DNA of 64,000 nucleotides, taken from assembly GCA_026120185.1 (NCBI GenBank), contig JANUWF010002422.1, forward strand, positions 992,001 through 1,056,000. Direction: 5' to 3'. A program made the position numbers and the translations under genes. Under the pieces are notes generated by a model. That model was not told the origin of the DNA, ran no database searches, and saw only the letters and a list, made by a program, of their open reading frames with translations. This document shows, piece by piece, positions 11,841 to 23,732 of this stretch; the stretch's first letter is position 1; each line of letters opens with the position of its first letter. The DNA is from Voacanga thouarsii (taxonomy: Eukaryota; Streptophyta; Magnoliopsida; Gentianales; Apocynaceae).

Positions 11841-12960
11841 ATCCATTGTTCCCTTCATGTACTTGAGTATATACTTTACTGCTTACCAATGTCCTTTCCC
11901 TAGGTTTGACTAATATTTGCTAACAATACCTACAGGAAAGCAGATATCTAATCATGTATAAAGTATGGCATACATGAGACTTCCCACTGCCGAAGTATAG
12001 GGAATCTTACTCATTCTTTCATTCTCTTCGTGTGCCTTAGGATGCTATTTGGAAGATAGGGTTAATCTGTGCCTAAAGAGTATAATTGCCCCTTTACACC
12101 AATCCATGCTAAACTTAACCAATATCTTGTTAATATAAGTATATTAGAATAAGCCTAACATTTTTTGCTTCCTTTCTCTGGAAATTTTTATACTAAGAAT
12201 ATAGCTAGCTTTTCCCATATCTTTCATATTAAATTGACTTGATAGCCAAACTTTTATAGATGACAATATCTCTATATTATTTCTAATTAGTAGAATATCA
12301 TCTACATAGAGTACTATAAAGGACAAATTGTATGAAATCTATGTTTTGTATGAAATCTCTACATCTATCATCTACATAGAGGACTATGAAGGACACATTA
12401 TTCCCATTCGACTTCCTATACACAGATGGTTCATCTACGTTTTGTATGAAATCATAAGACTTTACAGTCTCATCAAAATATATGTTCTATGCATGTGATG
12501 CCTGCTTAAGTTCATAAATAGATTTCTTAAGTTTACATGCCATATGTTCTTGGCCTCTCACAATAAAGCCTTTAGACTGAATCATATACATGTCTTCGCT
12601 AAGATATCTATTTAGAAAAGCTGCCTTAACATCCATTTGTCAAATCTTGTAATCATAATGACATATGCTAGCCAAGAAAATATGAATGGACTTAAGCATG
12701 GTAATCGGTGAAAATGTCTCCTTATAATTGATCCCTTCTTTCTGAATATAACTTTTTACAACCAACCTTGCTTTATAGATTTTCAACTTTCCATCTACAC
12801 TTTTCTTTATCTTGTATACCTATTTACACCCTATGGGTTTAATCCCTTCAGGTGCAGTGACAAAATCTCAGACTTGATTGAGATACATAAACTCAATCCC
12901 GATGTCCATTGATATTTGTCCTTTATCTGCATTAATATTAGTAATGGTCTTACCATAGTT
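11841..12960 (-). pseudogene. Copia remnant B: reverse transcriptase
   Basis: Minus-strand copia RT in several frames: VYKIKKSVDGKLKIYKARLV near 12780, DVKAAFLNRYLSEDMYMIQS near 12600, KLKKSIYELKQASHA near 12520, then the catalytic YVDD. It continues as FNMKDMGKASYILSIKISRE (12240-12170) and ends in an RNase H-proximal segment, TSAVGSLMYAILY near 11980. The region round YVDD is duplicated, so YVDD can be read at about 12370 and again at about 12300. Homology ends near 11840, before RNase H and the 3' LTR. Inactive. Confidence 0.8.
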
Positions 12961-13377
12961 AGTGAGATTTTGTTCTTGATGGTCGAAGACTACCTCAAAA
13001 GCCTCTTCAATCCATCTCACTGTAACCCTAAATATCCTCATATTACAAGCTCAGTCTGTATTGGAATATCTGGTTATGTCTTTTCTAATTCCTCAATTAG
13101 GGTACTAGAAGTTGAAGTGTTACTTAACTTCTATTCTAATTTCACCTTACTTGAAACCTTAGTGGACACACTTTATTCATCCTCTAGGTAATTAACATGA
13201 GTACTAACAAGTATCTTTTACTCTTGGGAATGATAAAAGTATCCACCCCTTGTTCTTTTTAGATACATCCACAAAGTAATGCAATTCTAACTTTGGGTCT
13301 AGCTTATTTTCTTTAGTCAGTACATAAGTTGGACAACTCCATTCCTTGAGATGATTCATACTGGACTTGTATCTAGT

Positions 13378-13894
13378 TTACATCTCATAGGGTGTCTTAG
13401 GCACTGACTTGAAAGACACTAAATTCAAAATGTATGTTGCTAGTTCTAAAGCATATCCCAAAAAAGAGATAGGAAGAGTTACACGACTCATCATACTTCT
13501 AACCATTTCTATCGACGTTCTATTTCTTCTCTCTACTACTCCTTCTATTAGGGAGTCCCAGGTGTAATTAGCTGAGATACTATCCCTAATGTGATAAGTA
13601 GTTCTTGAATTTATCAAGGAGATACTCTCCACCACGATTGGATCTTAGCTTCTTGATTAGTTTATTTGTTTGACGCTCCACCTTAGCCTTAAACTCCTTG
13701 AATTTATCAAAGGAGTCAAACTTACACCCCATCAAGTAAACATAACCAAAGTGCGTGTGATCATCCGCGAATGTGATAAAGTATTTATAACCTCTTCTAG
13801 CAAGTGTAGACATAGGATCACAAATATCATTATAAACTAACTCAAGTATTTCCTTGGCCCTTTTTGCCCTTTGAGTAAAAGACCTTTTGGTCAT
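13378..13894 (-). pseudogene. Copia remnant B: integrase
   Basis: Two overlapping minus-strand frames carry the integrase core. 13894-13586 has YKYFITFADDHTHFGYVYLM and then KKLRSNRGGEYL; the family has SDRGGEY, so the second catalytic Asp is Asn here. 13635-13378 continues with VVERRNRTSIEMVRSMMS, the GVAERRNRT motif of plant copia, and ends LVSFKSVPKTPYEM. A frameshift near 13600 separates them. With the catalytic substitution the protein would be inactive even if the frame were whole. About 12960-13370 is a degraded connection region to RT. Confidence 0.85.
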
Positions 13895-14437
13895 TTTACT
13901 TAAAAGATAAGACTTACTCTGATGTCATTCTTTCAATTTCAATAAGTCCAAGGATCCATTTTGGATTAACCTCTGAATCTAATTAGGATTTATGTATCAC
14001 AATCTTAAGTGCCATAAATACAAGTTATTTGATATGGCCTTTCTTTTTTTTATTATTAGGTTTCATCTGAGTATTATTTATTTGACGACTAATATGATTA
14101 ACATAGAAAAGATTACCATATATGCTTTTAGAACAAATAACTTTTTCATCTCTACTAATTGAAATACCAGAATATAAAAAAAAAAGAAAAATAATATCCT
14201 TGATTAATTAATCTTGAAATTGAAATCAAATTTTGTTTAAAACTAGAAACATATAAAATATCTTTCAAAACTAAAATCATATTATAATCATATAAAAGTT
14301 CCAAGTCTCCAACTACTTTGGGCCACACTTATGCTCTGTTGCCCATTCTAAGCCTATGCTCTCATTTATTGGGTTGCCTTATCTTGTTGAACCTCTGTAA
14401 GGAGTTACAGATATAGCCAATTACTTCGATCAACAAT

Positions 14438-15170
14438 CTAAGTGGATGATGACCCAGCTATCAAAATAGACTCTAAGTAAAGAGCATTACCTGAAGAGGA
14501 CTTGGCCAAGAAGTCCGGACAATCTTTCTTGAAGTGTCCCTTCTTGCCACACTTGAAACACTTACCTTTGGGTTTCACATCAGGCTTGTATGGACCAGGC
14601 TTAGATCCTTTGCATTGGGCCCTTCCATTATTCTGAGCCTTATTCTTCTTAAACTTCTTGGGCTGAGCTCTAGTTTGAGAAGATGAACTAGAATGAGTAA
14701 CCAAAGTCTTTGACACAAGCTTCATGATTTTCTCAGTAGTTTGAAATTCTTTCATCAACTTCATCAAAGATATAATCAACTTGTCCATGTTATAATTTAA
14801 CTTGAATTGAAATGATGAATCTGGTAAAGTCTTAACTATGTCAATTTGTCTCTCGGGATTGATTGTTGCCCTTAAGACCGTGGCCTTCTCGAAATGAGCT
14901 ATCATTTTGAGCATATGCTTGTGAATTGATACCTTTCAGCTATCTTAGTATTCATGATTGCTCTAAGAGCTTCCTATTTTGTCAATCAACTCTTGGTAGC
15001 AAACATGGTGTGTAACCTAGCAGAAGATTACAAATTTAAATTTTTCCCAAGCCAAAGTTTATGAATACTTATTCTTGGGATGCTTAGGTTAAATAACCAG
15101 TGTCGAATTCAGGTTTGATGGAGCTTGCTGTTTTGGAACCTTCATTTGTTTGATGGGAATTCTAGTTAAC
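14438..15170 (-). pseudogene. Copia remnant B: gag with zinc knuckle
   Basis: The minus-strand ORF 14914-14438 (158 residues) holds the gag C-terminal half and an intact CCHC knuckle, CFKCGKKGHFKKDC (C-x2-C-x4-H-x4-C), followed by PDFLAKSSSG. The N-terminal half is degraded between 14914 and about 15170. The protease that should follow (13900-14430) is not recognisable. Gag binds the element RNA through the knuckle. Confidence 0.8.
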
Positions 15171-15202
15171 CATCGGCTTATTCGCATCTAACACATACTA
15201 CA

Positions 15203-16622
15203 TGATGCGTAGATTTTGAGTGTATGATAATCATTCAAATTTAAATCCATCCCTAGCCAAGGTTTAATTAAAACATTAATCCCAAATTACACATACGAGT
15301 AAGTATACTCATCGCAAGCATAGTATAGGGAACTAACAAGTATTGATCCTCAAAGGAACAAGTACACACTAATCACTTTTCATTCATTATTTAACCGACT
15401 TAATAAAGTGATAAGATGATAAAAAGAAAAATAAAGAAAAATATTTACAACTCAAGGATGTAAAAATATCACAGTTAGACAAGTACTTTTGAAAACATAA
15501 CAATGAACTACTTAGCAAATATCATAGTTAATTATCATCCTAGTTTTATAAAGGATTTAAAATAAACTCACTTCGTTTGCAATCTATGGAATCACTATCT
15601 TCTAGTTAAATTACAAAACATATTCTGCCTCAACCAATTTATCCAAAAGAGATTTATTAAAATCAATCCCCATATAAACTCCTATATTCTAGGTAATTTA
15701 AAGCATGAAATTAGTCAATAAACCCATATTATAGCAATTATCAACTAACTTTTGATTACTCAAATTCTTAATAATTAACCCATTTTTCAAGCAATTTAAG
15801 AGATAACAAATATGAAATTAACGAATTAAAGTCATTATGAATCCCTTTTTCAAGCAAGCTAACAACAAGGATTAATTAATCAACTCCGTAATAAAAAAAA
15901 AAGTAATCAAATCCTAAGACAAATAATTAATTGATCAAAAGTCTAAATTAATTCAAGAAATCATGAACCCTAAAAATATTGTTAAATTAGAATGAAAACA
16001 TTAATTACATCATTATTCTAGAAAAAAAAATAAATGTAAAAGAAAGAACTCATAGACAAGCCCTTCTTCTTCTCCTTGAAAACCTTCTTGCACAATGCCA
16101 TTTGAATGATGAATCTCCACCTTTTTTGAGCAATTGGCAACTTTGATCCTTGGATTCACACTATTCGCTTGTGTTTTTTTTTTTTTTTTGTATTTATAAG
16201 CTTCCTTGATATTGAGAAGTCTAGTTCGAGTAGAATTCAGAAAATACCAAAATCCTTTAGAAGATACCAAATTCATGCAAAAACAGAGTTATACAGACTT
16301 TGGACAGAATGGACCTGGTGCTTGGTCATTTCGACTAGCCTGGAGTCGGGTTGCTTCTGGTTTGCTCTTCAATTTCCTCTATTTTGCTCTACTTTTCCAA
16401 AGTAGACCTAGCGCCGGGTTAGGTAGCTTGACCTAGTGCCATGTTGCTACTGGAATTGCACACTTTTGGCTGAAAATCTTCTAATTCTTGCACAAATTCA
16501 TCAAGAATGCTTTTCACAAGAAAAATATCAAATAGGAGGGAATATGCCTAGCTATTACATCAAAAGTATCTCGAATTAACTTCAAATAATTAGGAAACTA
16601 GTGATAAATGTAGCCCCTATCA
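15203..16622 (-). mobile_element. Athila-type LTR, full length (solo or displaced)
   Basis: Complete LTR of the same family as 4702-6126: on the minus strand it starts TGATAGGGGC at 16622 and ends at ATCA (15203). Flanks are ctaca (15198-15202) and ctatg (16623-16627), which do not match well enough to prove a target duplication. No primer site or polypurine tract adjoins it. It could be a solo LTR beside copia remnant B, or the upstream partner of the 4702-11840 element after rearrangement. Contains a run of 17 T at 16176-16192. Confidence 0.75.
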
Positions 16623-18176
16623 CTATGTTTACTGGTTCTTGGCCTTCCAGAGAATTCTCGAATCTTCTATGGACTGCTATCGGTGAAAATACAATAGGAT
16701 GAATTTGATTGGAAAAAGAATTGGAAGTGCTTTTGATCAAAGGAAAAAGATCCCACTGAAAGAATGGAACAAGGAAATAATGGCTGCTTTATTTTTTTCA
16801 ATAACAAAACTGAAAAGCTTATGCTTTTATTATGCCTATGTAGGTTATCAAAACCCACAGTAGCATGCACACCAAAAAGAACCCACACCAACCTGTTTCC
16901 TTTTTCTTTTTTAATACCATGTGTCGGCTATCTTAGGTTTCATAAACCTATACCCATCACTCCCAAACCCTGGCGGGCCAAGGTTTTTCCTATTTAGTCC
17001 AAGACTAATTAAGTAACTCCCATATTAATTAATTGATCCACTTGGATCCAATAAAAAAAATTACCCAAGACATTGAATTAATAAAATAATTTAATTAAAT
17101 TGGCCCAAATAATTATTCTAACCTAAATAAATAATTAATTGGACTCTTAGAATAATTCTTCTATTAATAAATTCATCGAATAAACCCATGTAGTAAATAA
17201 ATTTACTAAGGCTACTTGAGTGACTCTGGAGACTAAAAGACATTATTTTTTGTTACTAAAATGATCAAAATATCCTTGCTAACACATAGCTGTATTTTAT
17301 CATTTTAAATATTTTATTTATCACCATATAGAAATATTAACCCCAAGAATAATATTGTAAGCATAGTATCTTTGACTTATAGATGTAATAATGAAAATAC
17401 CCCTCTACGTAATACTTTCCTTAACGATTTCTACCATTTTTTAATAACTAGTCTGATAATCCATAACTTTCAGTATGTACTCACTTATATTAGAGAGTTA
17501 CCTAAAAGCATCTATACTTAGTCACGTTTCCCATGGCCCAAGATTATTTAGATTATCTCGAACAATCATAAGGGGATGATGTCCTCACAAAATAAAGTAT
17601 AAAAACTCTATTATATAAGTCTGTCTCAATTAACTAAAGTCATACACTCAATGTACATGGTTATTGGTCTTGCGATAATACCTCACCCATCATACATCAA
17701 ATTGCACAAGTTTAGTTTCACCAAACTACCAACTTATACTCAAGTCTTAGGGTACTCGTCCATGCAGTAGCAGCAACAAACCAATCCTTATTTATTATAG
17801 TACTTTTATAAAGATAATTATCATGTGGTCGAGCTTTATTTATTCCAAATACGATTACACTATTGGCGTGAGAGGACTACTTACTAATTAAAGGTAAATC
17901 ATTTCCCATTTAGAAACTATAGTGTAATGAACTAAATATTGGTAAAGTACTTAGCTCTATCAATCGACCAAGAATAATTTTCACTTATGTGTTAATAACC
18001 CATACTCTATACCTTACTAAGAAAGTATGACCCAAATTATGTAGATTACTTACTAACACACTTAGACCCTTAATGTGCAAATATATATATAAACAAACAA
18101 CTATTAATGAATGAAATATTTTATTAATTTTTAAAATATAGATATACATAGTACATTTTGGGCATACATTCCAACA
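16623..18176 (+). mobile_element. Long LTR fragment, sense orientation
   Basis: From about 16980 to 18176 it follows the solo LTR at 25693-27509 (shared order: AATTAATT-rich stretch, 'gactaaaagacatt', 'gatcaaaatatcc', 'caaactaccaacttatactc', 'ggcatacattccaaca'). It ends CCAACA at 18176, like that element's CTAACA. The head, 16623-16980, has no match in the window and no coding. The LTR start is not defined. Confidence 0.6.
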
Positions 18177-18470
18177 TGTGTGATATTGGCTCTGGCCTAG
18201 CAATGTCACAAGCATCACATTTGTGAAACCCCATCGAAAGCCAACCTTAGAATAAGGGGGTCGGGATGCATATCATATTATTTTGCATAAATATATCTAT
18301 TTTTTGAATGATTTTATGTGCTTGAGAATTGTGATTTATAGGTTAAAAGGCTTAGTTATACTTATTGAGTAGGAAGGGTAAAACAATAATTTTGCTTGAG
18401 GTCAAAATAGGAAGATGGCTTGAGGTTTAAATAAGAAGAATATTTGGGTGAGAAAATAAGAATAAGAGTT

Positions 18471-18537
18471 GTTGTGGTTAAGTGGTTAGAGCTTTGTGAA
18501 TTAATCTCTAAGGTCATGAGTTCAAATCCCATCACTT
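18471..18537 (+). other. tRNA-like sequence in the Tekay 5' LTR
   Basis: A 67-base stretch resembling a degenerate tRNA gene: A-box match TGGTTAAGTGG (18475-18485), B-box match GTTCAAATC (18520-18528), and a T-arm (ATGAG/CCCAT) with one mismatch. It begins about 249 bases into the LTR. I see no proper acceptor or anticodon stem, so it is unlikely to be a working tRNA; it may be a tRNA or SINE relic or a pol III-type internal promoter. Confidence 0.5.
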
Positions 18538-19432
18538 AAGTTTTATTCAAAATTATCTTAGTTAATTTTGAATTTTTGTTTTCTTACATTCCTTAAAGAT
18601 AGGAATGTTGTCCTAGGGGAGACATGAAGGGGATGTCTTAATCCTATCATCATGTCCTAAAAAGAATTTTAGAGGAATTTGTGTCCTTTTTATTACCTCT
18701 AGCTTTGTCCTAACATCTTCACAATTTAAATTATTCAAAATTCATCAAGTCGCATCTTTTAATTCCAGAAAAATTCTCTGAGGATTTCTTAGCCTTGAAT
18801 TTTGAAAATTAATTTTGGAAGTTAGAGGGTAGACCGAAAATATGAGGGAAGTTAGGAGGGTTCCCAAGGGAAATCAATCACCATGGTAGAACCTTTAAAC
18901 TTATCTTCATGTTGTTCAAGTTCTAGATGAAGAAAACCTAGAAATTTTCCAAAATTTTGAGCAGTTCAGCTTTCAAAAAACTCAGCTAGTTTTCTTGTTC
19001 ATTTTCTACCAGAAAAATGACCAATTCATGTGGCTTGAAGACTGAAATTTCTATGCAAAATTGGACTACATAAAACTGTGCAAAACTAGAAAAGTTTCTA
19101 TGCAGTTTCACTCCACATCAATATGAAAATGAAGCTATTTTTCTTGTCACCAATCCAGAAAAACTCCTTTGCTTTTCCTCCAAAAAGAAGGCTGAAAACC
19201 AACATTAAAAGACCCTCAAACACCCCTCAAAACCCTCTGCAAATTGGGCTAAAGAAGTGCAGAAATTCTACACAGAAAAATCATCAACCTTTCGAAACCC
19301 TGAACACCTTGAAACCAGAAAATTCCTAGCCTTGTCTCCTTAGGCCTAGGCAGAAAAACCACCTTCAAACCTCTGTAAAATGAACCTTATTCAGCCATGA
19401 ACTGAACACCACTAACCTCTCCACTTACCTTG

Positions 19433-19439
<7 letters not shown>

Positions 19440-19470
<31 letters not shown>

Positions 19471-22106
19471 TATTTTAAATAAAATATATCATTTATTTGA
19501 CTAATAAAATATCACTATTTCATTTAATATTCCAATTCCAAAACTTCCTAGGAATTTTGAAATCTTCGGAGGAAAAATGTAGTAATAATTTTATTTAAGG
19601 TAATAAAATTTGCTAATTAAAACAACCTAGGATCAACAAGCTCATGATTATAATTTCCTATTGCTAATAAAAATCATGAACACGTTCTTCAACATCAAAC
19701 AACAAAAACTAATCCATTCATGAACATAGGTTTAAATCCATACATACTATCACATGGTCAAATCTATACTAAGCATAATCATAATCATGGCTTCAAAGGA
19801 GATAAGAACATAAAAATCCTATTCACCAAAGATGTCATAATATCTAGTATGCTTTAATCATCCATAATTTCTTAAGACATAATGAACACACATTGATTCT
19901 CAAGGAATTCCATATAGCTTAATCATGATCATCAATTCTCATGTTCTAATCTCAACCTCTTCATTCATATGCGTTTACTCAATCCCCCATTCATATTCTA
20001 TTCTCCCTATTAACATCTAAGAGACATAAATTCAGAATTAAAAGGAAGGTTTAAGGAGAAATACTTCATTGATGTTTGCTTCGTTGAAGATTCAAGAAGG
20101 TCCACGCGATTGAGGGTCTTGTATTATCCATGAGAGGAGGAAAAATTGCCATAGTTGTAACTACCATTTCGGCCGAGAGAGAGAGAGAGAGAAAGAGAGA
20201 GCATTAGCATGATATGTTATAGGTTGAAGGGAAAAAGATGAACAAAAGAGTTGTTCTTGGTTACCTTGATGATGTTCTTAAGACTTCAAGGAAAAAAATT
20301 GGTTTTGATCCGAATGCCAATTTTTGTTTTCGAGATTTGATGTTATAAATTCTAGAAATGAACTCTAGGGAGTATATAGGAGTATTCTAGAGTTTTTGAG
20401 AGGGATTAGAGGTGTTTAGAGTGGTCTTTGGCTTGAAGAAAGGTAGTGTGTGTTCTTGGTGAAAATGGAGAGAATTTGAGAAAGGATATGCACAAATTTC
20501 TGGAGAGTGTTGGCCGAATGGTTTAGGGAATTCAGGGGTTTTGGCTTTCACCTTAGAGAGGGAAAGAAAAATCTGATTGTTTGAAATTCAAATGGAGTGA
20601 TTTGAGGAGTGGTTTGAGGTAGACGATATGTTAATGGTGTTTGATTGACGGAGGTTTCTTGGAGCTGCAATGGAGCTGGCTGGACTATTTGGTTTTGCTG
20701 AAATGAATGAAGGTTAATATAGCTCTAAGGCTAGCCAAAATTCAGAGCTCAATGGCAGAGGAATTTTTGGTTATGAAGCCTAGTACAAGAGTGTTTTCAT
20801 GGAGTAATTGCTGGAAATTTTTTAAGTTCAAGTTGTAGTTTGAATGGAATGATTTTAGGAGATATTTGAGGTGTGGTTATGGAGTCCAAGTGTACAAGGT
20901 AAGTGGTGAGGTTAATGGTGTTTAGTTTAGGGCTGATCAAGGTTTAATTTACAGAGGTTTGAGGGTGGTTTTCGGCTAAGGCTTTAAGGGAACAAAGCTG
21001 GAAATTTTCTGGTTCCATGGTGTTCAAAGCTTCGAATGGTTGCTGCAATTTCTGTGCAGTTTTTCTGCAATATTCTAGCCCAATTTGTAGAGGTTTTTGA
21101 GAGGTGTTTGAGGGTTCTTTAAGGCTGGTTTCCATCATTCTTTGTGGAGGAAAAGTAGAGGCATTTTTCTGAGTTGATGACAAAAGAAAACAGCTCCATC
21201 ATTCTAGGCTGCTATGCAGCGAAAACTGCCTAGAATTTTTTTCTAGTTTGCACAGTTTTTGTGCAGTCCGATTTTGCACAGGAATTTTAGTCTTCAAGCT
21301 GAATAAATTAGCCATTTTTTTGGCAAAAAATGAGTAGGAAACATGGCTGAGTTTTTTTAAAGTTAGGCTGCCCAAAATCTGAAAAATTTCCAGATTTCTT
21401 CCATGAAGAATATGAACACTATGCAGATGAGTTTTAAGGTTCAACCATGGAGATTAATTTCCCTTAGGAACCTTCCCTAACTCCTCTCCTATTTTCAGTC
21501 AATTCTCCTACTTCCAAAATTCATTTTTGAAAGTCAAAGACAAGAAATCCTTGTTGAATTTTATGGAATTTTAAAGATGAATTTTGATAAATTTTGAACA
21601 AATGTAATTTGTGAAGAGGTTAGGACAAGCTAGAGGTAATAAAAGGACAAGAATTCCTCTAGAATTCTTTTTAGGATAAGATGATAGGATTAGGACATTC
21701 TCTTCATTTCTCCCCTAGGACAACATTCCTATTTTTATGGAATGCAAGAAAGCAAAAATTCAAACTTAACTAAGATAATCATGATAAAAACTTAAATGAT
21801 GGGATTTGAACTTATGACCTTAAAGATTAAATTACAAAGCTCTAACCACTTAACCACACTAACTCTTGTTCTTATTTTCTCACCAAAATATTCTTCTTAT
21901 TTAATCCTCAAACTATCTTCCTATTTTGACCTAAAAAAATTACCATTTTACCCTTCCTACTCGATAAGCATAACTAAGCCTTTTAACCTATAAATCATAA
22001 TTCTAAAGCACATAAAATCATTAAAAAATATATATATTCATGCAAAATGATATGATATGCATCCCGACCCTCTTCCTCTAGGGTTGGCTTTAGGTGGGGT
22101 TTCACA
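19440..22106 (-). mobile_element. Inverted LTR segment inside the Tekay 5' LTR
   Basis: The minus strand reads from the exact LTR terminus TGTGAAACC (22106-22098) inwards and follows the 3' LTR from its start to the TA tract at about 34260, without the 1443-bp solo LTR found there. It includes its own tRNA-like block (21862-21795), the GA/CT microsatellite (near 20175) and the segment matching 34141-34260 (19470-19600). By eye it is clearly more divergent from both sense LTRs than they are from each other, which suggests a separately inserted LTR of a sister subfamily whose other end was lost. Confidence 0.7.
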
Positions 22107-22883
22107 ATAAGGGTAGACTACTAGGACTAGTCTTTGAAGGGTTAGGGTAAGTCTCTCAGTAAGTGGCCATCTCTGAGGGGTGAGTTCTTCCCGGATAGAA
22201 TGCCAGTCCGGTAGGTCATGCCGGTGCGAGCTAGCAAGTTTCAATCATGTGGACTGTGTGTTTTCGGAGTGGACAACCGGTAAGTTTGGGTGTAGAGAGG
22301 GAGAAGTATCTCACCCGGTAGGCCGTACACTTACCTTTTGTTAGCATGCTCAATGTGTGGCATTCTGACCATTGTATTGTCATGGGGCCCAACGTGTGGT
22401 AACCCATGCCTACTTCTTTGGGTGGTTATATTTATTGTGCACATGTTTGATTTGGAAAGCAAAACACAACTCTTTATTTTAACATTTATTTAATGTTTGC
22501 CAGTACTTTCTCTTATAAAATTTTCACAACTTGCATACATGAACCGTTTTACCTAAAACACTTAACGGACACACGGGCTTACTGAGATATTTATCTCACC
22601 ACCTTTTGTGCCATGTTTTCAGGTCGATCCTGCTATAAAGGTATTAGCTAGATTGTTGCTTGTGATTTTGAAGACTCTTTGTTATTTTCTTTATGTGATA
22701 TTTTGAGAGATTGTAGCAGACAATTTATTTTGGATTTGTTCATGTATTATTGGGTTATAATAATTTTAATTTTAAAGTATTTCTTTTATTTTATTTTATG
22801 TGACCTAGTCATAAAGACCTCTTGTCCTATGGACGGGGCGACATCCCCGGCCCTATTGGGCCTAGGTAGTGGGGTGTTACAAG

Positions 22884-22894
22884 TGGTATCAGAG
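22884..22894 (+). other. Primer-binding site, initiator tRNA-Met type
   Basis: TGGTATCAGAG begins two bases after the 5' LTR end and is complementary to the 3' end of plant initiator tRNA-Met, the usual primer of chromoviruses. Confidence 0.9.
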
Positions 22895-23017
22895 ACTAGG
22901 ATTAGACAATTATTGATAGTATATATTTTATTTTATTAAGGTTAAATCTTTTGACTAACCTATTTTGTTTATGCTGTAGAATCATTAGAATGATTAGAAT
23001 GCAAGGAAAGGGCAGCA

Positions 23018-23459
23018 ATGGCATCCTCCCATCCCTATCCACCTGGAAGACCTAGCAGTGCCTCAACCTACATCGCAGCCTGCACCTCAACCAATTATAC
23101 CCCTGGATGATAGCAGTGACGATGAGGTCCAGATTATTGAGCCATCCCCAATACCTGTGATAGATTTGGTTCCTGACAATGAAGACGAGGAGATTGATAT
23201 GGAATATGTTCCCCTTTCTCCTAATCTCATAATTGATTTGACAGTTGATAGTGATGATCTGGGGGAGATAGATTATGAATCTCCACATAGACCTTCCTTC
23301 ATCCCTCCACCCAACCAGGTTGAAATCGGGAAGAGTTCTAGGAGACCTGGAAATGAGCCAATGGATCATGGGTTTGCGAATGGGGCTGGGATAGATTTCT
23401 CTAGGAATTCTAGGGGATGGTTGTATGATGCTAAATTTGAAGACTCTGATGAGGATTAG
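23018..23459 (+). CDS. Acidic accessory ORF between primer site and gag (SIM-like motifs)
   Basis: An open frame of 133 codons runs from 23058 (a GTG) to a TAG at 23459. An ATG at 23018 opens the phrase MASSHPYPPGRPS in another frame, so the original start was probably there, with a one-base indel near 23057. The protein is Pro-rich at first, then strongly acidic. It shows three hydrophobic cores next to acidic runs: VQII (residues 24-27, after DDSSDDE), VIDLV (34-38, before PDNEDEE) and LIIDLTV (57-63, before DSDD). These have the form of SUMO-interacting motifs. I do not recognise a catalytic domain. It sits about 135 bases after the primer site and 275 bases before gag, a position where some large plant gypsy elements carry an extra ORF. 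Function unknown; the SUMO link is inference. Confidence 0.55.
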
Positions 23460-23732
23460 AGAGCCTAAGTACTGCTATAATTAGGGCATTTTATTTACTA
23501 CTTTCCATAAACTCCTATGCTAAGGATTTTATTCATGGTTACTGCTTTATTTCTAAATTTTTGCAAATAAGAGTACCTGGAGTACTCTAAAGTTTGAGAA
23601 AATTTATATGCAATCCTTTATACAAAAATTTGCATATGATTTCCTTTTACTTAAACCTGAATGTAAATGCATGCTCAATTGAAATGTTTTAAACTTGAAT
23701 GCATAAACTCATTATCTGGGGCATGGTTTAGA

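Larger units (their letters stand above)
18222..22881 (+). mobile_element. Tekay 5' LTR, rearranged
   Basis: Three parts. 18222-19433 is collinear with the head of the 3' LTR (30129-31328). 19440-22106 is a related LTR in inverted orientation. 22107-22881 is collinear with the tail of the 3' LTR (35161-35936). The LTR portion corresponding to 31329-35160 of the 3' copy is missing in sense orientation. The left junction lies in a TA microsatellite (about 19434-19470). Confidence 0.8.

Noticed and set aside
15198..16627. Target duplication around the Athila-type LTR
   Set aside because: ctaca versus ctatg share only three bases, so a solo-LTR insertion is not proven.
18471..18537. Functional tRNA gene
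   Set aside because: A and B boxes and a T-arm are visible but there is no complete acceptor or anticodon stem and it lies in an LTR; kept only as tRNA-like.
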